Assembly (NCBI GenBank): GCA_964022665.1
Contig: CAXIDF010000018.1
Location: forward strand, 25,558-89,557
From: Haliea sp964022665
GTDB taxonomy: Bacteria > Pseudomonadota > Gammaproteobacteria > Pseudomonadales > Halieaceae
Length of the DNA: 64,000 nucleotides
Direction of reading: 5' to 3'
The notes beneath the pieces are model-generated. The model was not told the DNA's origin, made no database searches, and saw only the letters and a list, made by a program, of their open reading frames with translations. Positions 41,394 through 50,474 of this stretch are shown here, in pieces. How positions within the stretch are numbered: the first letter of the stretch is position 1; every line of letters begins with the position of its first letter. Both the position numbers and the translations under genes were made by a program.

Positions 41394-43286
41394 TCAGGCT
41401 TCCAGCTCCGCCCACCGTTCGATGGCCGTATCCAGTGCTGCCTGCAGCTCACTGAGCTCGGCGAGCACGGCATCCACGGATTCGCGGGTCTGTTGGTAGA
41501 ACGCCGGGTCGGCAGTGCGGGCTTCCAGCGCGGCCTGTTTCTCCTCCAGCTCCTCAATGCGCGCGGGCAGGGCGTCCAGTTCGCGCTGCTCTTTATAGGA
41601 CAGTTTCCGGCGCGCGGTTGAAGCGGGGCTGGCCGCCACAGGGGCGGGCGTTTCGGGCTTGCTTGCCGGCATTTGCTGGCCCCGGGTTTCCGGCTCCACC
41701 AGCCGGCCACCGCGTGCTTCCCAGTCGCTGTAGCCACCCGCCTGCTCCTCCACCGTGCCGTCTCCACGCAGTATCAACAGCTGGGTCACCACATGGTCCA
41801 TGAAGTCGCGGTCGTGGCTGACCAAGATGACCGTGCCGTCGAAGGACAGCAGGATGTCCTCCAGCAGTTCCAGGGTTTCAATGTCGAGGTCGTTGGTGGG
41901 TTCGTCCAGTACCAGCAGATTGGCGGGCTTGCTGAACAGGCGTGCCAGAATGGCGCGGTTCTGCTCGCCCCCGGACAGTGCTTTCACTGGTGTGCGCACC
42001 CGCTCTGGGCTGAACAGGAAGTCACCGAGGTAGGAAATGGCATGGCGCCGTTTGCCGTTCAGCTCGATGAACTCCTGGCCGCCGCAAACATTGTCGATAA
42101 GGTTCTGCTCCGGCTCCAGCTTGCCGCGCAGCTGGTCCGAGTAGGCAATTTCCAGTTTTGTGCCCAGCTTCACGCTGCCCTCATCGGGCTGCAGCTGGCC
42201 GAGTATCAGCTTGACCAGTGTCGACTTGCCGGCACCGTTGGCGCCCACAATGCCCACCCGGTCACCGCGCTGGATGATGCTGGAAAAGTTGCGAATGACA
42301 GTCTTGTCGTCGAAGTGCTTGCTGACGTTTTCCAGCTCTGCCACCACCTTGCCGGAGCGGCTCGCCTCCTCCACCACGAAGTTGGCACTGCCCACCCTCT
42401 CCCGGCGTTGCTGGCGTTCGCTGCGCATCTTTTCCAGCGCCCGCACGCGGCCCTCGTTGCGGGTGCGCCGTGCCTTGATACCCTGGCGAATCCACACCTC
42501 TTCCTGCGCCAGTTTTTTGTCGAAGAGCGCATTGGCGCGCTCTTCCGCTTCCAGCTCCTGGTCGCGGTGGGCGAGAAAGCCCTGGTAGCTGCCCTCCCAG
42601 CTGGTGAGATGGCCGCGGTCCAGTTCCGCAATGCGCGTGGCAACGCTCTGCAGAAAGCGCCGGTCGTGGGTAATCAGCACAATTGCGCCACGGTATTGTT
42701 GCAGCTGTGTTTCCAGCCACTGGATGGCGGGGATGTCGAGGTGGTTGGTGGGTTCGTCCAGCAGCAGGATGTCGGGGTCCGCCACCAGCGCGCGCGCCAG
42801 GGCGACACGCCTGCGCCAGCCGCCGGACAGTTCGCCCATCCTGGCGTCCTGTGGTAGCTGTAGCTGGGTGATAGTGGTTTCCACACGCTGCTGCAGGGTC
42901 CAGCCATCAGCGGCTTCCAGCGCCTGTTGTACAGCACTGAGACGGTCAAAATCGATGTCTTCGCCGTCGTGCAACAGGCGGTGGTATTCAGCTAGCAGCT
43001 TGCCAGCTTCCGCCAGCCCTTCGGCGACCACGTCGTAGACGGTGCTGCTGTCAGCGTCCGGCAGCGTCTGCTGCAAGCGCGCGATGCGCACGCCGGGTCG
43101 CAACCAGCGATCACCGGAATCAGTCTGCAGCTCACCTGCCAGTACGCGCAGCAAGGTGGTCTTGCCTGCGCCATTGCGCCCCAGCAAGCCCCAGCGCTCA
43201 CCGCGGCGGATGGTCAGGTCGACATCATCAAGGAGTACCTGAGTGCCGTAGTGGAGTTGCAGGGATTCGAGTTTGAGAAGTGGCAT
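41394..43286 (-). CDS. uup: ABC-F ATPase Uup
   Basis: A 630-residue soluble protein with two ABC ATPase modules. The Walker A motifs are GRNGAGKTT and GANGAGKST. The signatures are LSGGWRRRVALARAL and LSGGEQNRAILARLF. A linker arm lies between them. The charged C-terminal 80 residues (LSYKEQRELDALPARIEELEEKQ and on) form the coiled-coil DNA-binding tail seen in Uup but not in most other ABC-F proteins. Uup limits precise transposon excision and interacts with ribosomes in E. coli. Confidence 0.94.
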   Translation of the reverse strand: MPLLKLESLQLHYGTQVLLDDVDLTIRRGERWGLLGRNGAGKTTLLRVLAGELQTDSGDRWLRPGVRIARLQQTLPDADSSTVYDVVAEGLAEAGKLLAEYHRLLHDGEDIDFDRLSAVQQALEAADGWTLQQRVETTITQLQLPQDARMGELSGGWRRRVALARALVADPDILLLDEPTNHLDIPAIQWLETQLQQYRGAIVLITHDRRFLQSVATRIAELDRGHLTSWEGSYQGFLAHRDQELEAEERANALFDKKLAQEEVWIRQGIKARRTRNEGRVRALEKMRSERQQRRERVGSANFVVEEASRSGKVVAELENVSKHFDDKTVIRNFSSIIQRGDRVGIVGANGAGKSTLVKLILGQLQPDEGSVKLGTKLEIAYSDQLRGKLEPEQNLIDNVCGGQEFIELNGKRRHAISYLGDFLFSPERVRTPVKALSGGEQNRAILARLFSKPANLLVLDEPTNDLDIETLELLEDILLSFDGTVILVSHDRDFMDHVVTQLLILRGDGTVEEQAGGYSDWEARGGRLVEPETRGQQMPASKPETPAPVAASPASTARRKLSYKEQRELDALPARIEELEEKQAALEARTADPAFYQQTRESVDAVLAELSELQAALDTAIERWAELEA

Positions 43287-43444
43287 GGAGCGTCTGTCAG
43301 TGAGCAGGGGCCTGCATTCTACGGGCTGCGTGCAGCGGGGGCCAGCCGCGAGAGCAGGGCATACTCACAGTTGACAGGTCCGGGGCCCGGCTTGGTGCCT
43401 GAGCCCCGTACGGCCTCGCTAGGGCGATAGACGCCCGTCAGGCG

Positions 43445-43990
43445 CTAGGAGGCTTTCTTGGCGGCGCCGCGCTCGGTCGCTACACCCTTGGTGGGGAGCT
43501 TGCCACTGCCGGATTCCAGGTGCGCTCGAATGAACCACTGGAACAGCTCGAGGTCTTTGGCGTGGCCGGTCAGCAGGTCCTCTGACACGGGGTCCAGTTC
43601 TGCGAGCTCGGCAATTGCCTTGCGCTGGTCAGTGACAACACCGTTGTAGACTATGTCCAGCGCCGCCAGATGTTCGTTGGCCAGTGCACGCTGGAGGGTG
43701 TAGTCATCCCAGTCGCGGCGCTTCACCAGCGCGGCCGGCGTACCAACGGGTATGCCACCCAGCGTGGCAATGCGCTCGGCGATGGCGTCCACCATCTCGC
43801 GCGTGGCCGCAACCTGTGGGTCAAGCATCTCGTGCACCGCGATGAAATTGGGTCCCACAACATTCCAGTGCACGTGCTTCAGGGTCAGGCCCAGGTCGAT
43901 CAGCGCGACCATACGCTCATCCAGAAGCTTGATCACTTTTGCGGCTTGCTTTTGCTGCATGCCCGGTACGGTAAAATTGGTCCCTGTCAT
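43445..43990 (-). CDS. dps: Dps-family starvation/iron-storage DNA-binding protein
   Basis: A 181-residue ferritin-fold protein. The inter-subunit ferroxidase ligands appear as LKHVHWNVVGPNFIAVHEMLD (two histidines and an aspartate). Dps forms dodecamers that store iron and shield DNA during oxidative stress. DNA-binding lysines may be supplied by the N-terminal (QQKQAAKVIK) and C-terminal (GAAKKAS) basic segments. The ATG is preceded by GGAGAA. The 445-bp gap upstream (43991-44435) holds a perfect palindrome at 44373 and a hairpin near 44233, but no gene I can support. Confidence 0.9.
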   Translation of the reverse strand: MTGTNFTVPGMQQKQAAKVIKLLDERMVALIDLGLTLKHVHWNVVGPNFIAVHEMLDPQVAATREMVDAIAERIATLGGIPVGTPAALVKRRDWDDYTLQRALANEHLAALDIVYNGVVTDQRKAIAELAELDPVSEDLLTGHAKDLELFQWFIRAHLESGSGKLPTKGVATERGAAKKAS

Positions 43991-44232
43991 TCTGTTCTCC
44001 TTTTTTCACTTTGGCGTTGCCATCAGCATCGCTGTGGCGCGAGTGATCCAGGCGCGGTCGCGACCGATGCGGGGTTCCTGTCCGGGTCGCACGACCACGT
44101 CTTTGTGGCGGCGTTGTGCCGCGTTGATTCCAGTGCAGCAAATACCGTTCCAGAATGTGTGATGACCCTGGTTGCGCGTGGCGTTTTCGTCAACGTCGTA
44201 CGGCCTGCAGGCGCGGTGATTTTGCTGCAAAG

Positions 44233-44251
44233 CCAGAGCTGACGTGGCTCT
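44233..44251. other. Hairpin in the dps upstream region
   Basis: CAGAGC and GCTCTG form a 6-bp stem around the 7-nt loop TGACGTG. Outer bases (CTGCA and TGCAG) can extend pairing after a small bulge. There is no T-tract. It lies about 240 bp upstream of the dps start; its role is unknown. Confidence 0.4.
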
Positions 44252-44372
44252 GCAGGCGGTCAGGCGAGTGCGGTGTGCGCTGGGCACGGGGAGGGAATGA
44301 ATGCTTCGGGCGGTCGGCCGGGGCGCTGAACAGTGGCCTGGATGGCCGATGTAGGCCGCGGGGCTTTGTGGT

Positions 44373-44394
44373 TTTTACAAGTGGCATTGTAAAA
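44373..44394. promoter_or_regulatory. Perfect 22-bp palindrome TTTTACAA-N6-TTGTAAAA
   Basis: Both 8-bp arms match perfectly around GTGGCA. The AT-rich arms in GC-rich surroundings and the operator-like symmetry suggest a protein-binding site rather than a terminator. It lies 42 bp past the 3' end of the upstream MscS gene and about 380 bp before dps, so its target gene is unclear. Confidence 0.5.
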
Positions 44395-44435
44395 GCTGCA
44401 GCGACCCTCTCGTGAGCCATCCGGTCCGATTGCTG

Positions 44436-45866
44436 CTAGAGCAGGTTGTCCCCGCCTTCGGGCAGGCGCGCCGCCCGGGCCTGCTTCTCGATGTCGTCGT
44501 CGCTGTTCTTCAGCCCGCCCTCAGCAAGGTGGGCTTCGCCGCCAGCTTCGATGGCCGCCGGTTGTAGGGGCTCGGTCGCGGGTGCCGTATTTGTCGGTGC
44601 TGGCTGCTCGGCCAGGGCCACCTGAACACCCTCGGGGAAGGTGATCTCCCGAGCCTCGCTGGGCATGGAGATACCCGCAAGGTCAAAGGCCGTTTTCACC
44701 TGCCTGATTATCGCTGAGCGGACTTTGCGGGCATCGTAGGTTGCCGTGTCCACCCAGTAGCTGACGCGCAGGTTGACGGTAGAGGCCGCCAGCTCGTCGA
44801 CCAGCACCAGGGGCTCGGGCTCATCGAGTACCGCCGGGTGTTGATGCAGCACCTCGAGCGCAGCGGTTTGTGCCGCGGCCATGGTGTCGTCATAGGCGAT
44901 GCCAACCGTGAATTCCTGCCGTGTATGCGGGTTGGCGGTGAAGTTGATGATCTCGTTCTTGTAGATGATGGCATTGGGGATCTGCACGTGGTTGCCATCG
45001 CGCGTCATGATGAGCGTGGCGCGCGTATTCACGCGCTGCACGAAGCCGCGGTAGCCTTTCACTTCAATGAAATCGCCGACGGCGAAGGGCCGTTGCATGC
45101 TGATCAGGATACTGGCCAGGAAGTTCTCCGCGATATCGCGAAAGGCAAACCCGATGGCGAGCCCCAGCAGCCCGGTGCCGCCAACCACGGTGACCGCGAG
45201 GCTGGTAAGGCCGGCGATACGCAGCACAATGTACAGACCGAGTATGAACACCAGGGCTGCGCTGGCGCGCGCCACCATGTCCCGCAGCAGGGGAGTGCGC
45301 AGGCGCCTCTCCAGCACGTGGCTGGTTATGCGAGAGGCGATACCCGCGAGTATCCAGGCGAGCAGCAGCAGCGTGAGTGCCAGCAAGGCGATAGGCAACG
45401 CCCGGAATGTTGAGGCCGCCATGCTCTGCAGTTGCTGGTAGGTGGGCGACAGGTCCCAGGGCGAGGAATCGACGAGGTCGATGTTGTTCACCACCGCCAC
45501 GACACCCTGGGCGTTGCGCGCCAGATTGCCCGCCCAGCTAATTTGCCCCTGCTCCCGAGCCTCGCCGGTGAGAAACACAACACCGCTGTCGACGCGTACC
45601 TGTACCGATGCAAACCAGCCGGTGGCCTTGAGAATTGCCCGCAGGCGCGCGGCGATGGCCTCGTCCGACGTCACCTTCTCTACCGCAATGGAGTCCGCCA
45701 CGGACACCTCGGCGAGCGGCGCCGCGCTGCCCGTGCCATTGCGCTCCGCGTCGGCTGCCTGGACGCCGGACAGTGGCAGGGCCACCAGCAAGAGCAGCAA
45801 TACGCTGTGTAGCGGCCTGGCGATCCGCGGCTGGGCAGTTTGTTTTGCTGGGATCCGGCTAGTCAT
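44436..45866 (-). CDS. MscS-type mechanosensitive channel with N-terminal BON domain
   Basis: A 476-residue protein with a signal-like N-terminus (residues 18-37). A periplasmic BON domain at about 65-150 includes GVVFLTGEAREQGQISWAGNLARN. Three membrane helices follow, then the MscS pore and beta domain, with GLLGLAIGFAFRDIAENFLASILI and GDFIEVKGYRGFVQRVNTRAT. A low-complexity tail rich in Ala, Pro and Glu ends the protein. BON domains bind membranes or lipids, so this form may sense envelope state as well as tension. The start overlaps the end of the upstream MscS gene by 8 bases. Confidence 0.87.
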   Translation of the reverse strand: MTSRIPAKQTAQPRIARPLHSVLLLLLVALPLSGVQAADAERNGTGSAAPLAEVSVADSIAVEKVTSDEAIAARLRAILKATGWFASVQVRVDSGVVFLTGEAREQGQISWAGNLARNAQGVVAVVNNIDLVDSSPWDLSPTYQQLQSMAASTFRALPIALLALTLLLLAWILAGIASRITSHVLERRLRTPLLRDMVARASAALVFILGLYIVLRIAGLTSLAVTVVGGTGLLGLAIGFAFRDIAENFLASILISMQRPFAVGDFIEVKGYRGFVQRVNTRATLIMTRDGNHVQIPNAIIYKNEIINFTANPHTRQEFTVGIAYDDTMAAAQTAALEVLHQHPAVLDEPEPLVLVDELAASTVNLRVSYWVDTATYDARKVRSAIIRQVKTAFDLAGISMPSEAREITFPEGVQVALAEQPAPTNTAPATEPLQPAAIEAGGEAHLAEGGLKNSDDDIEKQARAARLPEGGDNLL

Positions 45867-46734
45867 CTGCTGCCTCCCCGTTCTCCGTTTGCACTGGAAT
45901 GGGTGCCTTGAACGTGAGCGTGCGGTAGGGGAAGGGGATTTCCACGCCTGCGTCGTCGAGGGCCGACTTGATGGCCTCCACCACCTGGTCGCGGCTCTGG
46001 TGCATGTCAAGCGGTGCCGATTTCCCCCACCAACGCACCGTAAAGTCGATTGAGGAGGAACCGAATTCCCGCGCGTAAACCTCCACCGGCTGGCCGCGAT
46101 TCACCAGGGGCAACCCCTCGACGGCCTGCAGGATGATGGCGCGCGCCGTCTCGACGTCTTCGCCGTAGGCAATGCCCACAATGATCTCGTAGCGACGCAG
46201 GTCCCTGTCGGTGATGACGTGCACGGGATTCTGGAACAGCAGGCGGTTGGGTACGATCACGAGCTGGCCATCTGTCTGGCGCAGGTAGGTTTCGCGCAGG
46301 GCAATATGCTCGACTTTACCCATCAGGTCCTGGCACTGGATAAAGTCGCCTATGCGCATCGCCTTGCGCAGCATGATCAATACACCGGCGAAGAAATTCT
46401 CGAAAATATCCTTGAACGCGAAGCCGATGGCCACCGACCCCAGGCCTAGCGCGGTGAGCATTTTCGCGGGCGTCAGGCTGGGAAATACGACCACCGTGGC
46501 TATCAACAGGCCGACCAGCCAGATAGTCACTTTCAGCAGGGTCGCGAAAAGTGATTGCAGCGCCGGGCGCAGGCCTGAGCGGGCCAGCGAGCGGTGCAGT
46601 ACGCCCACGAATACCCGTGCCAGTATGCCGGTTATCAGCACCACCAGCAGCGCGATGGTCAGCAGCGGCAGTACCTGCACCAGGCTCAGCCACATATCCT
46701 GCAGCTGTTCCTGCAGCGGGTTGAGGAATTCCAT
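45859..46734 (-). CDS. MscS-type mechanosensitive channel (short form)
   Basis: A 291-residue small-conductance mechanosensitive channel. It has three N-terminal helices, then the pore-lining segment LGLGSVAIGFAFKDIFENFFAG. The cytosolic beta domain follows (GDFIQCQDLMGKVEHIALRETYLR and QLVIVPNRLLFQNPV), with the alpha/beta cage after it. Size and plan match E. coli MscS (286). I start at the ATG at 46734; the reading frame is open far upstream, but that stretch lacks family similarity and runs antisense to the divergent acetoacetyl-CoA synthetase gene. Confidence 0.9.
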   Translation of the reverse strand: MEFLNPLQEQLQDMWLSLVQVLPLLTIALLVVLITGILARVFVGVLHRSLARSGLRPALQSLFATLLKVTIWLVGLLIATVVVFPSLTPAKMLTALGLGSVAIGFAFKDIFENFFAGVLIMLRKAMRIGDFIQCQDLMGKVEHIALRETYLRQTDGQLVIVPNRLLFQNPVHVITDRDLRRYEIIVGIAYGEDVETARAIILQAVEGLPLVNRGQPVEVYAREFGSSSIDFTVRWWGKSAPLDMHQSRDQVVEAIKSALDDAGVEIPFPYRTLTFKAPIPVQTENGEAADD

Positions 46735-46905
46735 ATGCTTTGCGTCTCTCCCGTACACGGGCTGGCCCCGAAGCAAGGAGTGTAAACGCAAATTTGCTGC
46801 AGGGGCAGCGCCGTTGCCAGTGGGCATGCTCGTGCGCGTCGGAGTGATTGAATTCTGCAACACCTGTCGGCATGCTAGCCGGCGGCCCTGTGAGAGAACA
46901 CCGGT

Positions 46906-48858
46906 ATGGCTGAAGATCCGCTTTGGAAGCCCTCCCCCCAGCGCTGCGCCAGCGCGCAATTCACCCGTTTCGCTGCGGGGCTTGCCGCACGTGGGCATCT
47001 GCCTGAGGGTGCAGATTATTTTGCCGTGCACGCTTGGGCACTGGCTGAGCCTGCCTTGTTCTGGCGTGCAGTGTGGGACTTTACCGGTGTGGCCGGAGAT
47101 CCTGGGGAGCAGGTGCTTGAGGCCCCCGATCAGTTCCCTGGCGCCGGCTGGTTTCCCGAGGCCAGGCTCAATTTTGCGGAAAACCTCCTGCAACGCAGGG
47201 ATGATCACCCCGCGCTGGTGGGTCTGCTGGAAACAGGGGCGCGCCGTGAGCTGACTTATGCCGATCTCCACCGCCAGGTGGCCGGGCTGGCCGCCGCGTT
47301 GCGTGCGCTCGGTGTCGGCCCTGGAGACCGGGTAGCAGGCCTGCTGCCTAATGTGCCCGAAGCGGTGATCGCCATGCTGGCCACGGCGAGCCTGGGCGCG
47401 ACCTGGACCTCGTGTTCCCCGGATTTTGGCGTCAATGGCATTATCGATCGCTTTGGGCAGGTTGCGCCCAAAGTGTTGTTCTGTGCCGACGGCTACTACT
47501 ATAACGGCAAGGCCTGCGCTGTTCTGGACCGGCTGGCCGCCATCCTGCCAGCCGTTGGCAGCGTTGAGCAGGTAGTCGTTGTGCCGCTGCTTGCAGCACA
47601 GCCCGCTCTGCCGCAAGGCGTACCCGCGGCCCTGTTTGCTGAGTTTGTCGACCCCGCCGCGCATGCTATCGAGTTTGCCCGATTGCCCTTCAATCATCCG
47701 CTGTACGTGATGTATTCATCCGGCACCACGGGCGCGCCCAAGTGTATCCTGCACGGCGCCGGTGGCACCCTGCTTCAGCATCGCAAAGAGCACAGCCTGA
47801 TGTGCGACATCGGTCCGCAGGATGTGTTTTTCTATTACACCACCTGTGGCTGGATGATGTGGAACTGGCTGGCGAGTGGACTCGCCAGTGGCGCTACGCT
47901 GGTACTCTATGATGGCTCTCCTTTTGCGGGCGAAGGCAGGTTGTTACTGGATGCCATCGACTCGGAAGGCATCACGGTATTTGGTACCAGTGCCAAGTAC
48001 ATTGCGGCGCTGGAGAAGGCCGGTGAGCGTCCCGCACACAGCCACGATCTGCGCAGCCTGAAAACGATACTGTCCACCGGGTCGCCCCTGCTGCATGAAA
48101 ATTACGAGTATGTGTATCGCGACTTCAAACGGGACGTCTGCCTGTCCAGCATCTCCGGCGGCACAGATATTCTCTCCTGTTTCGTGGGGGGCTCGCCGAC
48201 TCTGCCGGTACACGCGGGTGAAATCCAGGCGCCCGGGCTGGGAATGGCTGTCGCGATATGGAATGACCAGGGCTGCCCCGTGCAGGAACAGAAGGGCGAG
48301 TTGGTGTGCACTGCGCCCTTCCCTTCGTGTCCCCTGGGTTTCTGGAATGACCCCGATGGCAGCCGCTTCCACGCGGCCTATTTCGCGCGTTTCGATGGGG
48401 TCTGGGCGCAGGGTGATTATGGCGAGGAGACGGCCAACCGCGGCTTCATCATCCACGGGCGATCCGATGCGGTGCTGAACCCGGGTGGTGTGCGTATCGG
48501 CACCGCGGAGATCTACCGGCAGGTTGAGCAGTGCGATGCAGTGCTGGAAAGCGTGGTGATCGGCCAGCAGTGGCAGGGCGATGTGCGCGTGGTGCTCTTC
48601 GTTGTGCTGCGCGCGGGGCGCACGCTGGATGCGGCGCTGGAGGCGGAGATCCGCGGTTTGATACGGGGCAATACAACGCCGCGTCATGTGCCCGCGCGCA
48701 TCGTTCAGGTGGCGGATATCCCGCGCACACTCAGCGGCAAGATCGTTGAGCTGGCGGTGCGCAATGTGGTGCACGGCGATCCGGTGAAAAACACCGATGC
48801 CCTGGCCAATCCCGAGGCGCTGCGGCTGTTCCGCAATTTGCCCAGCTTGCAAAGCTGA
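46906..48858 (+). CDS. Acetoacetyl-CoA synthetase
   Basis: A 650-residue ANL-superfamily ligase that activates acetoacetate with ATP and CoA. The adenylation motif YVMYSSGTTGAPKCILHGAGG, the acetoacetyl-CoA synthetase-like FFYYTTCGWMMWNWL, and the hinge region HGRSDAVLNPGGVRIGTAEIY are all clear. The catalytic lysine is in RTLSGKIVELAVRNVVHG. It allows use of ketone bodies or polyhydroxybutyrate breakdown products. The gene stands alone, divergent from the MscS pair. Confidence 0.93.
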   Translation: MAEDPLWKPSPQRCASAQFTRFAAGLAARGHLPEGADYFAVHAWALAEPALFWRAVWDFTGVAGDPGEQVLEAPDQFPGAGWFPEARLNFAENLLQRRDDHPALVGLLETGARRELTYADLHRQVAGLAAALRALGVGPGDRVAGLLPNVPEAVIAMLATASLGATWTSCSPDFGVNGIIDRFGQVAPKVLFCADGYYYNGKACAVLDRLAAILPAVGSVEQVVVVPLLAAQPALPQGVPAALFAEFVDPAAHAIEFARLPFNHPLYVMYSSGTTGAPKCILHGAGGTLLQHRKEHSLMCDIGPQDVFFYYTTCGWMMWNWLASGLASGATLVLYDGSPFAGEGRLLLDAIDSEGITVFGTSAKYIAALEKAGERPAHSHDLRSLKTILSTGSPLLHENYEYVYRDFKRDVCLSSISGGTDILSCFVGGSPTLPVHAGEIQAPGLGMAVAIWNDQGCPVQEQKGELVCTAPFPSCPLGFWNDPDGSRFHAAYFARFDGVWAQGDYGEETANRGFIIHGRSDAVLNPGGVRIGTAEIYRQVEQCDAVLESVVIGQQWQGDVRVVLFVVLRAGRTLDAALEAEIRGLIRGNTTPRHVPARIVQVADIPRTLSGKIVELAVRNVVHGDPVKNTDALANPEALRLFRNLPSLQS

Positions 48859-48953
48859 CGTACGCCAAAGACTGCGGTGCTTGTCGCCGTTGCCGGCCGA
48901 AATTCGGTTATCATTGCGCCCCCTGATTCAGGCAGGCAGGCCGAGGCAGCGCG

Positions 48954-49997
48954 ATGGTACTTTCCCGACAGACACATTACGACCGACAGATCGCCGCTTG
49001 GCTCATTCTTTGTGCCGCGGTGATTTTTGGCATGATATTGCTGGGTGGCGTGACACGCCTGACCAACTCCGGTCTCTCCATGGTCGAGTGGCGCCCGATC
49101 ATGGGTATAGTCCCGCCCCTCACCGATGTGGCCTGGCAAGAGGTGTTCGACAAGTACCGGCAGTCGCCCGAGTACCTGAAGATCAACCGCGGCATGTCGC
49201 TGGATGCCTTCAAGACCATTTTCATGTTCGAGTACCTGCACCGGGTGCTGGGGCGCTTGATTGGTGTGCTGTATTTCTTCCCCATGTTGTTCTTCGCCTT
49301 TACCGGCCGCGTGCGCGCCGGTTTGATGCCGCGGCTGTGGTTGCTGTTCGTGCTCGGCGGCTGCCAGGGTCTGCTTGGCTGGTATATGGTGAAAAGTGGG
49401 TTGGTCGACAATCCGCACGTCAGCCAGTACCGGCTCACCGCGCACCTGGGCCTGGCGTTTGTCATCTACGCCGCGATGCTGTGGGTGATTCTCGATGTGC
49501 TTGCGGGCCGCAGGCCTGGCGACCGGCAACCGCACGCACTCGCCCCCTGGGGCGTGGGGCTGGTGGGGCTGGTTTTTCTGATGATTCTGTCAGGCGGGCT
49601 GGTGGCTGGCACCAAAGCGGGGTTCGCCTACAGTACGTGGCCCCTGATGGGCACCTCTTTTGTGCCGCCGGGCCTGTATGCGGGTGATCCGGCCTGGCTG
49701 GATGCGTTCGAGGATATCACCACAATCCAGTTCAACCACCGCATGTTTGCCTATCTGCTGTTTGCACTGATTCATCTGTTTGCGTGGCGTCTGTGGCGCA
49801 CAGGCCTTGGGGGGCGCGAGCGACTGGCTACCGTGTTCCTGCTTGCCGCCTTGTGGTTGCAGGTGATCCTGGGCATCAGCACGTTGCTGCTGCACGTGCC
49901 GATCAGCCTGGCGGCAGCGCATCAGGGCGGCGCCGTGGTGCTGCTCTCGGCGACCATCCACGCCGCCCACCTGTTGCGCCGGGGCCGCCTGGCCTAG
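48954..49997 (+). CDS. ctaA: Heme A synthase (CtaA/COX15)
   Basis: A 347-residue inner-membrane enzyme that oxidises heme O to heme A for aa3-type oxidases. About eight helices are visible. The heme-ligand histidines occur in FEYLHRVLGRLIGV, RLTAHLGLAFV, QFNHRMFAYLL and AAAHQGGAVVL. The N-terminal GGVTRLTNSGLSMVEW block is diagnostic. Other cytochrome oxidase genes are not in the window, so this copy is detached from the usual cox cluster. The 95-bp upstream gap shows no clear promoter. Confidence 0.94.
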   Translation: MVLSRQTHYDRQIAAWLILCAAVIFGMILLGGVTRLTNSGLSMVEWRPIMGIVPPLTDVAWQEVFDKYRQSPEYLKINRGMSLDAFKTIFMFEYLHRVLGRLIGVLYFFPMLFFAFTGRVRAGLMPRLWLLFVLGGCQGLLGWYMVKSGLVDNPHVSQYRLTAHLGLAFVIYAAMLWVILDVLAGRRPGDRQPHALAPWGVGLVGLVFLMILSGGLVAGTKAGFAYSTWPLMGTSFVPPGLYAGDPAWLDAFEDITTIQFNHRMFAYLLFALIHLFAWRLWRTGLGGRERLATVFLLAALWLQVILGISTLLLHVPISLAAAHQGGAVVLLSATIHAAHLLRRGRLA

Positions 49998-50008
49998 CGC
50001 GCTGCGCG

Positions 50009-50227
50009 CTACCAGAAACGCAGGGCAGCGTCGTCTGCCCTGCGTCCCGGGAGGAGTCGGCGATCCTCGCTTTGCGGATCAAAGCGCACGGTCGTGCGGC
50101 GGTCGGCATTATTGCGGCGGTCCAGCCGGCGCCGGTCGGGGCCGGCGTATCTGCGCTTGCCCTGGCGGTCGGCACAAAACGCGGGTGACAGGTCGCGCGC
50201 CTCGAACATCGGGGGTTTGTCGGGCAT
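50009..50227 (-). CDS. Small Arg/Asp-rich conserved protein
   Basis: A 72-residue soluble protein with repeated DRR units (PDRRRLDRRNNADRR, then SEDRR). The ATG at 50227 has a strong GAGGAGG 7 bases upstream, which decides the start within a longer open frame. Similar short DRR-rich proteins are common in gammaproteobacteria, but I know no function. An 11-bp perfect hairpin (50018-50028 with 50035-50045) covers its last codons and is followed on the minus strand by TTTC, which may give weak termination. It is divergent from the type I secretion operon and shares its upstream region. Confidence 0.65.
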   Translation of the reverse strand: MPDKPPMFEARDLSPAFCADRQGKRRYAGPDRRRLDRRNNADRRTTVRFDPQSEDRRLLPGRRADDAALRFW

Positions 50228-50338
50228 GAAAAAGCCTCCTCGGCGACAGGCGGACGCGCCATTGCACGTCTCTTTCACCTTCAGTGTGGACCCTTGGAGT
50301 ATAGCCTGCACGTTTCTGCGCAGGTTTTTCTGTCGTCT

Positions 50339-50354
50339 TGTGACCTGCGTCACA
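50339..50354 (+). promoter_or_regulatory. CRP/Vfr-type binding site
   Basis: TGTGACCTGCGTCACA matches the perfect TGTGA-N6-TCACA dyad. It lies 120 bp before the secretion ABC gene and about 112 bp before the divergent DRR gene. A TAAAAT at 50401-50406 could serve as the -10, placing the site near -62 to -67 as in class I CRP promoters. Binding and effect are inferred. Confidence 0.8.
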
Positions 50355-50400
50355 TAGCAATTCGGTCGCAACTGGCTTATTCTCTATGTTGGTTAATTAC

Positions 50401-50442
50401 TAAAATATTCAGTGGCTTAGAGAGTATTAATGAAAATGCTCT
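50401..50442 (+). promoter_or_regulatory. Possible -10 and leader inverted repeat of the secretion operon
   Basis: TAAAAT at 50401-50406 is a candidate -10 element without a good -35, as expected at an activator-dependent promoter. Just downstream, AGAGTATT (50421-50428) and AATGCTCT (50435-50442) form an inverted repeat with one mismatch that would lie in the 5' leader. Confidence 0.4.
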
Positions 50443-50474
50443 GAAGACTGCGCAGAAAAGGGCACCCCCTACCG

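Noticed and set aside
44155..44415. An 86-codon open frame in the mscS-dps spacer
   Set aside because: No convincing ribosome binding site, and a Cys/Arg/Gly-rich product without recognisable pattern. It also runs through the palindrome at 44373.
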